Below are positions 1 to 12,421 of a stretch of DNA of 64,000 nt, in pieces. A model generated the notes under the pieces. It made no database searches, was not told where the DNA came from, and saw nothing but the letters and a program-made list of their open reading frames with translations. This DNA is from Chondrosia reniformis (taxonomy: Eukaryota; Porifera; Demospongiae; Chondrillida; Chondrillidae). Position numbers and translations under genes: made by a program. The stretch spans positions 6,324,001-6,388,000 of the forward strand of contig OX359191.1 of NCBI GenBank assembly GCA_947172415.1. The letters are read 5' to 3'. Position 1 is the first letter of the stretch. The number at the start of each line of letters is the position of its first letter.

Positions 1-3000
1 CATGTGCACAAGTAAGTCGTCTGTATGTTTACAATACATCTAAGACTGCAGGCTCAGTGGATAAGAAGAGAGTAGAAGGAGAAAACTCTTATATCCCCTC
101 CAAAGTTCTCACTATATTTCTATAGACCTTTACTCTGAAGTAGATATAACATCTGTTAGATTATTGATACAGTAGAAATGTTAATTGATGTGCATTGCAT
201 ATTGTTTAACAATACATACGTTACGAACTAAAAGCATGGCATGTATATACCCAGGAGTACTAGTTAACCAGTTTTCACTGTATGTTATCTAAAGTTAGTC
301 ATATATACAACTGATCAGTTGTGTGCTATTTCTAACATGATCCACTTAGAAGATGTTTGATTAGAAATGACAAATGTGTCATCTATTATGTATGTATAAC
401 CTTTTATATAAGGAAAATATACCTGTAATTTATTATATATTGGTACATAGAGAGAGACCTCTAATTAAATATTTTTAAAAACTCCTAAAATTCCCTAAGT
501 TTACATTTCTTATAGTTAGCATATTTTGTTCTACGACCCTCCTGTGGACCATATGATTATTTATATAATGTAGGTAGATTATTATGATATATTGTAACTT
601 GCACTGTATATGTATATAGATGAGACACCAACAGGTTGTAAGGAAGGTGAGGTCAGACTGTTTGGAGGATCTAGTGCTGACAATGGAAGACTGGAGATTT
701 GTCATAGCAACATTTGGGGTACTGTTTGCGATAATGGTTGGAACCTGAAGAATAGTTTAGTGGCCTGTAGACAGCTTGGCTACAATGATTATGTGGGTCA
801 CGCTAACCCTAATCGCTTTGAAGTTAGCTATGGAGAAATATTTTATGATGATGTAAGCTGCTTTGGAAATGAAACTAGATTAACAGACTGCCAACACAGA
901 GGCCAGGGCATCCACAACTGCTATCATTATGAAGATATAATACTTTACTGCACAAGTGAGAGAATATAGCTTAATATAGTTGTAAATGGATTCACAAACT
1001 GGGTTACCCTACATATTACAAGGCTGCCTCAAATCTACCTGTTTGCACTAGATGAACCTCCTCAGTTACGCTTGGTTGATGGCTCAAGTAACAGCGAGGG
1101 GAGAATTGAAATATCATACAATGGTGAATGGGGTACAATATGCGATCGTGGATGGACCGACTACAATGCAAGAGTTGTCTGTCGACAATTTGGGTTTAAG
1201 ACTACTTTGGGCAGTACTCGAAGGTTTGGTCCAGGGAATGGAACTATTTGGCTTGATGACGTTGCCTGTACTGGAAACGAGACAACCATTCTTAAATGTA
1301 GTCACAGAGTACTTGGAAAATATTATTGTAGCCACTATGATGATATTGGTGTCATGTGCACAAGTAAGTCGTCTGTATGTTTGCAATACATCTAAGATTG
1401 CAAGCTCAGTGGATAAGAAGAGAGTAGAAGGAGAAAACTCATATCCCCTCCAAGGTTCTCACTATATTTCTATAGACCTTTACTCTGAAGTAGATGTAAC
1501 ATGTGTTAGATTATTGATACAGTAGAAATGTTAATTGATGTGCAATGCATATTGTTTATCAATAGCTACTGCATATACGTTACGGACTGAAAGCATGGCA
1601 TTTACCCAGGAGTAGTAGTCAACCGATTTTCACTGAAAGTATGTCATACAACTGATCAGTTGTGTGCTATTTCTAACATGATCCACTTAGAAGATGTTTG
1701 ATTAGAAATGACATATACATGTCATCTATTATGTACATATAACCTTTTATATAAGGAAATTATACTTGTAATTTTTTTCTATAAATTGTAGATACATAGG
1801 GAGAGACCTCTAATTAAATAATTTGAAACTCCTAAGATTACATTTCTTACAGTTGGTATATTTTGTTCTACGACCCTCCTGGGGGCCATATGATTATTTA
1901 TATGATGTAGGTAGATTACTATGATATATTGTAACTTGCACTGTATGTACATATATATAGATGAGACACCTTGTAAGGAAGGTGAGGTTAGATTGTTTGA
2001 AAATGGAATACTGGAGATTTGTCATAGCAACATTTGGGGTACTGTTTGCGATGATGGTTGGAACTCGAAGAATAGTTTAGTGGCCTGTAGACAGCTTGGC
2101 TACAATCACTATGTGACTCACACTAACCCTAATCGCATTGAAGTTAGCTATAAAGAAATATTTTATGATGATGTAAGCTGCTTTGGAAATGAAACTAGAT
2201 TAACAGACTGCCAACACAGAGGCCAGGGTGTCCACAACTGCTATCATAAAGAAGATATTATACTTTACTGCACAAGTGAGAGAATATAGCTTAATAATTA
2301 TTATAGTTGTAAATGGATTCACAAACTGGGTTACCCTACATATTTACAAGGCTGCCTCAAATCTACCTGTTTGCACTAGATGAACCTCCTCAGTTACGCT
2401 TGGTTGATGGCTCAAGTAACAGCGAGGGGAGAATTGAAATATCATACAATGGTGAATGGGGTACAATATGCGATGATGGATGGACTGACTACAATGCAAG
2501 AGTTGTCTGTCGACAACTTGGGTTTAAGGCTACTTTGGGCAGTACTCGAAGGTTTGGTCCAGGGAGCGGAACTATTTGGTTTGATAACGTTGCCTGTACT
2601 GGAAACGAGACAACCATTCTTAAATGTAGTCACAGAGGACCTAGAAAACATTATTGTTACCACTTTGAAGATATTGGTGTCATGTGTACAAGTAAGTCAT
2701 CTGTATGTTTGCAATACATCTAAGATTACAGGCTTAGTGGGGAAGTAGAGATTAGAAGGCTTATCCCCTCTAAAGCTCTCATCTTATTCCTCTAGACCAT
2801 TAACTTTAAAGTAGATATAACATCTGTTAGATTATTCATACAGTAGAAATGTTAATTGATGTGCATTGCATATTGTTAAACAATTCATACGTTACGAACT
2901 AAAAGCATGGCATGTATATATATACCCAGGAGTAGTAGTTAACCAATATTCACAGTATGTTATCTAAAGTTAATCATACAACTGATCAATTGTGTGCTAT

Positions 3001-4926
3001 TTCTAACATGATCCACTTAGAAGATGTTTGATTAGAAATGACATATGTGTCATCTATTATGTATGTATAACCTTTTATATAAGGAAAATATACCTGTAAT
3101 TTATTATATATTGATACATAGAGAGAGACCTCTATAATTAAATAATTTGAAACTCCTAAAATTCCCTAAGTTTATAATAACATTTCCTATAGCTGGCATA
3201 TTTTGTTCTACGACCCTCCTGGGGGCCATATGATTATTTATATGATGTAGGTAGATTATTATGATATATTGTAACTTGCACTGTATATGTATATAGATGA
3301 GACACAAACAGGTTGTAAGGAAGGTGAGGTCAGACTGTTTGGAGGATCTAGTGCTAACAATGGAAGACTGGAGATTTGTCATGGCAACATTTGGGGTACT
3401 GTTTGCGATAATGGTTGGAACCCGAAGAATGGTTTAGTGGCCTGTAGACAGCTTGGCTACAATGATTATGTGGGTCACGCTAACCATTTTTACATTTATT
3501 TGGAAGTTAGCTATGGAGAAATATTTTATGATGATGTAAGCTGCTTTGGAAATGAAACTAGATTAACAGACTGCCAACACAGAGGCCAGGGCATCCACAA
3601 CTGCTATCATTATGAAGATATAATACTTTACTGCACAAGTGAGAGAATATAGCTTAATATAGTTGTAAATGGATTCACAAACTGGGTTGCCCTACATATC
3701 ACAAGGCTGCCTCAAATCTACCTGTTTGCACTAGATGAACCTCCTCAGTTACGCTTGGTTGATGGCTCAAGTAACAGCGAGGGGAGAATTGAAATATCAT
3801 ACAATGGTGAATGGGGTACAATATGCGATGATGGATGGACTGACTACAATGCAAGAGTTGTCTGTCGACAACTTGGGTTTAAGGCTACTTTGGGCAGTAC
3901 TCGAAGGTTTGGTCCTGGGAACGGAACTATTTGGCTTGATAACGTTGCCTGTACCGGAAACGAGACAACCATTCTTAAATGTAGTCACAGAGTACTTGGA
4001 AAACATTATTGTCGCTACAATGACGATATTGGTGTCATGTGTACAAGTAAGTCGTCTGTATGTTTGCAATACTTCTAAGATTGCAAGCTCAGTGGATAAG
4101 AAAAGAGTATAAGGAGAAACATGAGTTAGATTATTGATACAGTAGAAATGTTAATTGATGTACAGTGCATATTGTTTAACAATAGCTGCTGATATACGTT
4201 ACGAACTAAAAGCATGGCATGTATATACCCAGGAGTAGTAGTTAACCAATTTTCCATATATTTGAGTCACACAACTGATCAGTTGTGTGCTATTTCTAAC
4301 ATGATCCACTTAGAAGATGTTTGATTAGAAATGACATATGTGTCATCTATTATGTACATATAACCTTTTATATAAGGAAAATATACCTGTAATTTATTAT
4401 ATATTGGTACATAGAGAGAGACCTCTATAATTAAATAATTTAAAACTCTTAAAATTCCCTAAGCTTACATTTCTTACAGTTGGCATATTTTGTTCTGTGA
4501 CCCTACGATGGGCCATATGATTATTTATATGATGTAGATTACTATGATATATGTAACTTTCACTTTATATGTATAAAGATGAGGCACCAACAGGTTGTAA
4601 GGAAGGTGATGTCAGACTGTTTGGAGGATCTGATGCTGACAATGGAAGACTGGAGATTTGTCATGGCAACATTTGGGGTACTGTTTGCGATGATGGTTGG
4701 AACTCGTTCGCGAAGAATAGTTTAGTGGCCTGTAGACAGCTTGGCTACAATGATTATATATATGTGACAAATACTACCCCTAATGCAATTGAAGTTAGCT
4801 ATGGAGAAATATTTTATGATGATGTAAGCTGCTTTGGAAATGAAACTAGATTAACAGACTGCCAACACCGAGGCCAGGGCGTCCACAACTGCAATCATTA
4901 TGAAGATATTATACTTTTCTGCACAA
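1..4926 (+). repeat. Tandem array of paired SRCR exons (A/B units, about 1.3 kb period)
   Basis: Two SRCR flavours alternate. Type A starts with a GCKEGEVRLFGG-like strand (620-955, 1961-2275, 3297-3638, 4579-4926). Type B starts with QLRLVDGSSNSEGR (1052-1363, 2380-2691, 3735-4046, plus the last 11 bases of another at 1-11). A-to-A spacing is about 1341, 1336 and 1282 bases. The A-B introns (about 96-104 bases) and the B-A introns (about 530-600 bases) are also strongly similar between units, so whole genomic blocks were duplicated. Type A varies in length (105-116 residues) through small insertions between its second and third conserved cysteines. The fourth A exon has no B partner. Domains carry six conserved cysteines in a single exon. 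Confidence 0.85.
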
Positions 4927-7900
4927 GTGAGAGAATGTAGTTTAATATACATATGTGAGTGCCGCCAGTAGAAATCACAGAAAATAGCCTCAGGTATATA
5001 CAGTGAAGTTTAAAATATACTAAGGTAATCTGATGTAATGTAATGTAAATAATTAACATGGCTCCAAGAAAGGACCTATATACAAACAGAATGGGCACAT
5101 AAAATTTAAATTAAGGGAATTTTTATTTAGGCCTTCGTTTGGCAGAAAGTGGAGGACAAAGTCTGCCTATAAAAGGCCATAGGACTATAGAAAAGCTATT
5201 GGAGCTTTATATTAAAACCATGAGTTATATTAATAAAAATTATCAATTGGTCAGATCACTATGAAACTGACATATATAATGGTACATGTACATGACGTCT
5301 TCTCTAGCTTGTTCTGTTTTCTGTTATTTTTTACTTATCCATGTGTGTATGTATGTAGGGGTGTAATTGGGTACGTAGGAATGTATTTGAATATATAAAT
5401 TATGTGTGCGTGCAAATTCATGTGTTTTATTTCTATGTGCACATACAGTAGAATCTCATTATAACAAAATCACGATATAGTGAATGTATCAGTATAGTAA
5501 GTACTATTGGCATAATTATATATACATAATATTAAAATTACTACACAGTGCAAATTACAAATTTATGGAGATGCAAATGAATCCTAGGATAATTACAGTA
5601 CAAGACTTTAGTCACACTGCTACAGGCTTGATAAATCATTGATACCCTAAACTTCTGCGTAGAGAGTATACTCTTCTAAGTTAGTTTCTTGTAATTATTT
5701 GGAGTAACATGTTCCATTTTTGGCTATTTAGCTGTCTGCTTTCCTACTTGTGAGCATGGTACTTGTGTTGCTCCTGATATGTGTGAATGTGAAGATGGAT
5801 ACATTGGTGCATTGTGTGATGAGCGTAAGTTGAGAGATGCATGGGTACACATTGGAAGCAGTTTGAAGTATTTCTGATACTATTTATGTTTAGCTGAAGC
5901 AATACCATGCACTCTTCCTGATGGTTCTATGGTGGACGATGGGGCAAGCTTTAAATCTGGAAATCCCTGCATGCCAGATTGGTAACTCAAAGATTTAATA
6001 ATATCCATAATTTCATGTTTTTAAGTGATACATACGTAGATTATAATATATACTTTCTATTTGTATTAGTACTTGCACAAAGGGAATTGCTGTTTGTCCA
6101 GTGAGTCTATGCAGCCTATCTATATAAATAATTGTGTAAACCCAGGACTGGGAAAAGGGTCAATTTGGATCATCATCTGTCCTATTTTAAGATTTTGATA
6201 TTGACGCATTTTATATATATGCTTGAAAACATACAGTTTCAGTGCAAAAGGATGGCCAAAAATTAACAGTCTCTATACAATTGATAATAACTGTAGGTTC
6301 TCCATTTTGTTATAATAATAAAGTTAAACCCCTTTTCCTCCCCCTAATATGTAAATCACCTAATGACCCAGACCTTGACACATATATCCTGAGACACTGT
6401 TCCTATCATGTAGCTACTACATATATATTTATACATATATACTCATTATACTATAATTCTGAAATATCTCACAAATCCTTCCATTTAAGGAAATCGCATG
6501 CCCCACTTGTGCTGCAAGTGCTAAAGTATTACCAGCTCCTGACGGTGAATGTTGCAATGTTTGTGCCTGTCCATATAAGGGGAGAGATTTTATGCCTGGA
6601 GAAACCTTTGCCTTCGGAGATGGGTGTAACACATGGTAAGCCTTTTATTTATATATAATGACCATGATCTGACCCTAGATTTACTCCATCCACTCATGTC
6701 CCCTGAGGAGTGCAATGAGCTAATGGACAGAACTGAAGTCCACTTAATGGGAGTCTCCTAAAGCCACTTAAAAGCCACTATTTTGGTGCCAAAAGTTAAA
6801 TAAGGTGTTAACTAAGACACATGATGAAATTTAATTTTATGAAAGGAATGTAAGTCGAATTAAATTTTATGAATTAAATCTATTAGTAATCTTGTTTGTA
6901 CAGGTAAAACAGACTCAGCATAACTATAGACACAAGTAGGACATATTACATAAGTCTACCCTTAGGTCTTATAGTAGTAACATTTCTTTGGAGGTGGGGT
7001 AGCACAAGACAGTCCTTAAGATTCTAACTAGAGGCTGCCGGGGTAGGAAGGTTTTAAAGGGTTGATTTTAGCTTAAAGTACGTATTTGTAACCCTGCTTA
7101 ATAAGCCTACTAGCCTGAAAACTGGAGAAGTCACTACATATTCTGGAATACCTAATTAGTTGTGAAATAAAGACACCATAGGCTGGGGTATTAGGAATAT
7201 TACTATCTAAATGGGGGAAATTTACTATATCAAAGTTAAAATCCTCTCGCTTATCATATACTTTAGTGATAAATTGATTATTATAGTAATGGTTATATCT
7301 AAGTTTAACAAAGGGAATTTCCTAGGGCTGGTATTTGTCTTTTAAGAATAAGTTCTTTAGGGTAAATGTTACTAATTGACAGTTCAAAATTCTTGTTGTT
7401 AATACATAAAAGGTCATCAATATACCTATAAGTATTGGAAAATTTAATAGCTAGATAGGGTGATGTTATCCTTAAGTAGTCCTTTCATAAACTCATACTC
7501 ATAGGCAAACAGAAAAAGATTAGCAACTACATGGGCACAGTCAGTACCCATAGGGATACCTACACATTGCTTAAATACAGAACCGTCTACACATACATAA
7601 ATGTTGTCAATAAGGTAATTAAAGAGCTCTACTAAATGAACTGTGACTGCTTTATTGGAGACCTTGTTAGTCAATATATACTGTATGTTTATATGCAATA
7701 CATACGTACATACAAAACATAAGTAGAGATGTGTACCATTTGGTATTTATTGTGTCTGCGTAGTAACTGTGCAGTGAATGGAACTCGTACTTGTACTTCT
7801 GATGATTGTGGTAAGAAGCAAAACTTATATTCTTTGTTAATAGAATCTGAATGTGTGTATATGTGTAAGTGTGTAAGTGTAGGCCGTATTTTAAAGGGTA

Positions 7901-8544
7901 TCTAATTCACTACTTAGAACCTATGCCAGAGTGTTCACACGACCTCTGTGATAGTTTGAATGATGAAGGGAAGATTAGCACCTATTGCTACATGTAAGTG
8001 TAATGCGTCATTCATTTCCATTGTTAGATAGTTCTTTAGTGGAAGATAATAAAAATCATTATGTATACCCATTTTAATCACGTGATCTTCCAACATAATT
8101 CTGAGACAATGGAACTAATTAAACGTTGGTTTTCTCCTTGCATGATTTAGAGATGCTGATGTTTCCCTAGGAACCATTCAGTATGTGCATCCATCTGGTG
8201 GTTGCTTCCCTGTTACAACATGTGCTTCCTGCTATTACAACAAACAAGAGAAGGTCATTCCAAGAAGGTGCAGCAGCATCACGGAATTCCAGTGCAGAGT
8301 GCAAGCCTTTGATAGGCAAAGATGTCTGAATAGACTCGGAAGTTGCATCACCAAGCGCTCCAGATATGCAGATGTGTGTTACTATATAAAGATATACACA
8401 TTTCTTGCTATATATATATATATGCTTACATTGCTTGTGATTATTTATTTATATACCATATATACGTAGGTACCAGATTCAAGGAAGACTCCTGATAGAT
8501 TTAGATGTTTCTTAAACAAGAAACGAGGACCAGGCTCAATTTAA
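1..8544 (+). CDS. SRCR-EGF-VWC extracellular protein, 5' end outside the window
   Basis: Multi-exon model on GT/AG sites: 1-11 (end of an SRCR exon), 620-955, 1052-1363, 1961-2275, 2380-2691, 3297-3638, 3735-4046, 4579-4926 (SRCR); 5732-5824 (EGF); 5894-5981, 6070-6100, 6490-6635, 7764-7810, 7918-7993 (VWC-like); 8151-8373 and 8470-8544 (cysteine-rich C-terminus, stop TAA at 8542-8544). All phases agree: the SRCR and EGF exons are 1-1, and the VWC exons run 1-2, 2-0, 0-2, 2-1, 1-2. No transmembrane helix is visible, so I infer a secreted or matrix protein. SRCR, EGF and VWC modules are protein-binding in known families. The start and signal peptide lie upstream of the window. I am confident in the domains and moderately confident that all exons form one transcript. 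Confidence 0.72.
4927..5731 (+). other. Intron, nothing coding seen; pogo/Tigger-like end near 5446
   Basis: Between the last SRCR exon and the EGF exon I see no domain homology. Around 5446-5475 the sequence cagtagaatctcattataac resembles the terminal repeats of pogo/Tigger-type DNA transposons, but I find no convincing partner end. Confidence 0.35.
5732..5824 (+). CDS. EGF-like domain exon of the SRCR-EGF-VWC gene
   Basis: A 31-codon phase 1-1 exon with acceptor ctatttag and donor gtaagt. It reads VCFPTCEHGTCVAPDMCECE followed by a DGYIGALCDE-like end. The six cysteines and the G-Y-x-G turn are those of a compact EGF-like domain. It links the SRCR array to the VWC-like part. The gap 4927-5731 before it is one intron. 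Confidence 0.75.
5894..7993 (+). CDS. VWC-like domain exons (two modules)
   Basis: Exons 5894-5981, 6070-6100, 6490-6635, 7764-7810 and 7918-7993 join in phase. The first module reads CTLPDGSMVDDGASF, then CTCTKGIAVC, then a GECCNVC end, which is the typical order of a von Willebrand factor C domain (C..DG, CxCxxGxxxC, CCxxC). The second module runs ACPYKGRDFMPGETF, then GCNTCNCAVNGTRTC. VWC domains bind BMP-family ligands and other matrix proteins in known animals; the ligand here is unknown. The 1.1-kb intron 6636-7763 carries a reverse-transcriptase fossil on the other strand. A second, damaged copy of the first VWC exon lies at 45.2 kb. Confidence 0.75.
6990..7700 (-). mobile_element. Decayed reverse transcriptase fragment in an intron
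   Basis: Reading the minus strand from about 7700, one frame gives VGIPMGTDCAHVVANLFLF. After a frameshift near 7445 another gives TYRYIDDLLCINN (the YxDD-type catalytic motif), and further down FNFDIVNFPHLDSNIPNTP and AYGVFISQLIRYSRICS. These are motifs of a widespread animal retroelement reverse transcriptase. Penelope-like is my best guess; other non-LTR families are possible. Frames are broken several times and no ends are recognisable, so it is a dead insertion. It sits antisense in the intron between two VWC exons and probably came in after the gene formed. Confidence 0.7.
8151..8544 (+). CDS. Cysteine-rich C-terminal exons of the SRCR-EGF-VWC gene
   Basis: Exon 8151-8373 follows acceptor gatttag and supplies VSLGTIQYVHPSGGCFPVTT, then further cysteines (CASCYY, RRCSS, FQCRV, RCLNRLGSC). 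Exon 8470-8544 adds VPDSRKTPDRFRCFLNKKRG and the stop. The donor after 8373 (gtgtgt) is weak. The segment is basic and cysteine-rich and has no hydrophobic helix. I do not recognise the domain. It might be a degenerate cysteine-knot-like end, but the spacing is not decisive. Confidence 0.6.
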
Positions 8545-8888
8545 AGTGTATCTTTAGAACAACCTCCAACAAACAAGATTGAACTATCTTGTTTACTCTA
8601 AGACTTGTAGTTTAGTTATCGCTTTATTAAGATAATGGACTATAGTATATTTTAGGACATTTAGAACAAGTGACTATATAGTAATCTAAAGTAAATATAA
8701 TTCATTGGTTCTTGAGAGAATCATGTGACTCAAATAGGCAGCTTTTAACACACATTTCAGAGAACATTAATATTAAATCTTACAGCATGAAGTAAGCATT
8801 TTATTTATACATTACATACAATAAGAGAAGAGATATATGATCTTTATTCCCAGTTCTGACTGTACTAGTATCTGCAAATGATCTTTAG
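8545..8888. other. Intergenic segment, duplicated near 45.5-45.8 kb
   Basis: No coding sequence is seen after the stop at 8544. Stretches at 8634-8735 and 8788-8888 (ending tctgcaaatgatcttta) recur with small indels at about 45474-45580 and 45687-45810. No canonical AATAAA could be assigned to the upstream gene. Confidence 0.5.
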
Positions 8889-9290
8889 AAGGAACTCCTA
8901 ATGTTACTAGGCTTATCTGATACTCCTGAACGAGAAAGATCCATCAATAAGGCCTTTGCTGAAATAATTCATTATGCTGTGGTTAATTGCAACAGAACAA
9001 CTGCTGCTGAGCTGGCTAGTGCTAATTTGATCAGCCTATCAGTGGAGCTGACATATAGATCTGCATTGAATGCAGGAGCAGACAATTAAGAATACCATCA
9101 GAGATTTGTACAGACACTGTGTGCACTTCATTTTTACTAGAACAGGCTGTACAGACTTTCTTAATAATTACAGAAGGGTAGCTGAGGCCATAAATGGCTT
9201 TCAGATTAATGATCTCTCAAGGATTTGCAGAACTTGCCAAATGCTAGGCTGTGTGGAAATGACAGGATTTTATTGTCAGGGTACGTACAT
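8889..9290 (+). pseudogene. Frameshifted remnant of an unrecognised coding exon
   Basis: After a possible acceptor (ctttag at 8888) an open frame reads KELLMLLGLSDTPERERSIN and continues to a stop at 9089. A +1 shift near 9070 then continues smoothly as TIKNTIRDLYRHCVHFIF to GCVEMTGFYCQ before a possible donor (gtacgt) at about 9282. The two frames together look like one protein segment broken by a single indel. I do not recognise the family. A second, shorter copy of its end lies at about 9730-9930, and a more degraded one at about 45.80-45.93 kb. It may be part of the decayed EGF-type gene that follows. Confidence 0.45.
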
Positions 9291-9960
9291 ATATATGATA
9301 GGTACAGGGGTTTGTGCTTCAGTAGAGGACTCATGTCTAACTGAATCACTTGCATTCTCCCTTAACCCTGCCAGGGGTTCGTGATCTGTGCATATTACAA
9401 TACAAGATCCCGATGGTGTTAATGTATTTGATCAGTTTTTGACAAGTCTGAGGATAATTAATATCCCTGAAACCTCCTCCAAAGATAGCTCATGGATTGT
9501 CTGTATTTTGAGTGGGGTAGCAGAAATAATGCAGACACAAGATAATATTTGATTGATGTTGCTGTTGAGCATATCATATATGACAAGGAAAAATTGAAAC
9601 TGAATCCGCCACTCTAAAGAAATAACCATAAATGGTTCTATTATCATGGAAATATCTATTATTCGCTACGATAGCTATTTTGAAGGAAGGTACTTCTTGC
9701 CAACTGTTGAATACAAATTTGTATTGTGGTAAATACTTTCTTAATTACAGAAGGGTAGCTGAAGCCATAAATGGCTTTCAGATTAAATACAGGATTTGCA
9801 GAACTTGCTAAATGCTAGCTATAGGCTGTGTGGTAATGATAGGATTTTATTGTCAGTGTACGTGCATGTATATAATAGGTACAGGGGTTTGTGCTTCAGT
9901 AGAGGACTCGTTTTATAGCTTGCAAGTATTAATAAGTTTCATCACAAAAATTCAATCTGT
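9291..9960. other. Non-coding stretch with an internal direct duplication
   Basis: About 200 bases around 9730-9920 repeat 9150-9330 (for example acaggggtttgtgcttcag in both). The second copy has lost the reading frame. No gene is supported between them. Confidence 0.5.
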
Positions 9961-9974
9961 ATATATTATTATAG

Positions 9975-10490
9975 GATTGTGTTCACCGCCTTGTAAAGAC
10001 TGTGGAAACTGTTTTGCAGATAATAATATGTGTCCTGCTGGATTTACTGGCTCTGGTTGCACAGAAAAAGGTAATCACACTTGCATAGCAATTGTAGATT
10101 GGTATTCTTTGTCCCATTGATGTGGTAAGGCGAAACAGGCTAATGATATTCATACTGTTTCATTCTGCATAGCGCACTGTTATCCTGCTTGCAAACATTG
10201 AGTATATGTGGATCATAACATATGTAAATGTGATTATATGGATACACAAGTCCAACATGTGCTGAAGAGGATAAGACTTGGATAGGATATTTAGATCCAT
10301 CTAGCTATCCAACCATCCATCTATATATAATATCTAGAGTATCTGGAATTCTTAGAACATGGAGACTGTGTTATGAATATATGTAAAAATGGAGGCAGAT
10401 GTATATGACAGTGGTTGATATCAAGGAAATATGAATGTGCCTGTCCTCCCAGATATACAGGAGAAACATGCGAAACCAATGTAAGTGTAC
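9975..10490 (+). pseudogene. Remnants of three EGF-like exons
   Basis: At 9975-10070 a clean EGF-like segment reads LCSPPCKDCGNC, then MCPAGFTGSGC, with acceptor attatag before it and a donor after it. At about 10180-10270 a second segment keeps CYPACKH and ICKCDY but has an in-frame TGA. At about 10365-10481 a third keeps ICKNGGRC and CACPPRYTGETC but is interrupted by TGA after GRCI. Two of three modules are broken, so I call the locus a pseudogene. It was possibly once the 5' or middle part of a receptor like its neighbours. Confidence 0.55.
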
Positions 10491-12421
10491 TACATACATT
10501 AGTCTATCTGACAAAGATACAGCCAAAGTGAGGTCGACCTGAGTCATTGTACAGTTCAATGAATGTATATAGTCACTTATATAAGGTAGGTATAGTGGGA
10601 CAAATGTATATATAACCAATAACCATGTACTATAAGTTACATGCTATACCAGCAATATGCATGATCGTAACAGAAGTCTATACTTCTGCAGCTGTGTGCT
10701 ACATGGTGATCGTGAACTGAGAATCTGAACAGAGCAACAAACTCTAACTGCTATAACATTTTAAATTCTTTATATATAGGAATATAGTAACATTTTAGTA
10801 TTACAGTTATATTTATAGGTGATGGCAATGGTATATACATGTTTCACAGTGATTTGACCAATTGATAAATTTTATTAATATAACACAAGGTTTTAATATA
10901 AAGTTTCTATAGGCTTTCTATAAGCACTAATGTCATTTTATATGCAGACTTTGTCCTCTGTTTTCTAACAAACGGAGGCTTAATTGAAAAATCCCTTAAT
11001 CTAAACTTTATGATAATATACCCATTCTGTTTCTAGGTCCTTTCTTGGAACCATATGAATTATTTATATGTAACTTGCACAGTATATTTTAACTATGTCG
11101 ATATCAATATATATATAGATATAATACAGGTTCATTGGCACCTACGTATTATAACACTTAATTTATACATCAATACATCATTTTGTAAATGGCGGCGTTC
11201 AATTTCGAGTGTAGGGGCAGCAGTCCATGAGTGCTTTAGTGATAATTCCAGTCAGCAAGACAGTGCATGATCATGTGTTATTGCTAGATCTTTTCTTTTC
11301 TTAAAATATAAGGTTTATGGAAATTTAACAAAAGGTAAATGTGCCTCACCCCCAGCACAACTTGCAATTGGCTGATTCTCTGGTCGAATGGGAGGGAGGT
11401 GTGTATAGCAACTGCAAGAGGAAGACAACCAGTAGACCAGCCAATATAACTCTTATATAATTCTTTTGTCTTAATTTATCACATTTCATGTAAAGATTTA
11501 ATCTACCACCAGGGTTAGAGTTACAAGGGATCCTTAGTATGTTGATTCCATTACTTTGAGTGACCCTGTAAGTTGGACATTAGCAAATGTAATAAGAGGG
11601 GGGTATTGGGGCAAGTAGCTAGCTAGCAATTGTAGCCTTCAAAACTATAAGGTGTTCAGTAAATATGACACCCAGGAACTTGTATTTATCAGTGTAGCTG
11701 ATATAGGCATTGTAGCATTGTTGAATCTAATATTTTTCTATTATTTCTGAAATGTATTGTTTTAGTTGGTTATCAGGGTTGGTAGACAAATTGCAAGTTA
11801 TATTTTCTGAGTGGTAATAGAATTCTGTAAGATTCCATTAGGTGGGTCTGCTACGTTCCAATTAAAGCTAATTGGGGCATTTACATCTCTGAAAAATCGT
11901 TAATATAGTAGAACACATCCTTGTTTAACGCATGATTTAACTTAGAACCAATCAGTGATACCATATATCTGAGCAGACTGCATCAGTGACCTCCCCTAAA
12001 AAGATCTATTCCCTATTCAGGTATGGCTAGCTCCCACTGGGTCTGCATGATTGTTGCCTATTTGTGGCACCTATACCAAATTGTCAGCCATTGGAGCTGA
12101 CTCTAGATCTTGGTTAGACTGGTGGTTATAAGATTTTAGTACGTCATTATAGGTTTAGTAGTTACATGTGTAAATATAAATTAATTGCAATTACTTCTTT
12201 CTACACTTCCCTCTTTGTGATGTTTATTTATAATTGTGGTTTGATTATCACTTATATTAAGCTTATAAAGCTAAAAGAAAAGCTTTTACACATGACCAGC
12301 AAAAAAGGTCATAGTATTGTATAAACGTACGTAATAATAATAGTATTCATTAGGACAATATTGCCCCCCCCCACGGCCCATGCCAACCCCCACACGTAGC
12401 ACTGCAGTAGTGACTGTGGTA
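10491..12421. other. Non-coding region upstream of the giant receptor gene, duplicated at 46-47.2 kb
   Basis: I see no exon here. From about 11250 the sequence (starting agtcagcaagacagtgcatg) matches 45970-47169 closely, with indels, right up to the signal-peptide exon of each paralogue. The promoter and 5' UTR of the giant gene must lie here or upstream, but no core promoter element could be assigned with confidence in this AT-rich sequence. Confidence 0.55.

Noticed and set aside
1052-1525. 157-codon frame overlapping an SRCR exon
   Set aside because: Out of frame with the SRCR cysteine pattern; the same shadow recurs at each B-type copy.
6242-6658. 138-codon open frame upstream of a VWC exon
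   Set aside because: Covers intron sequence, and its frame across 6490-6635 is not the cysteine-rich VWC frame.
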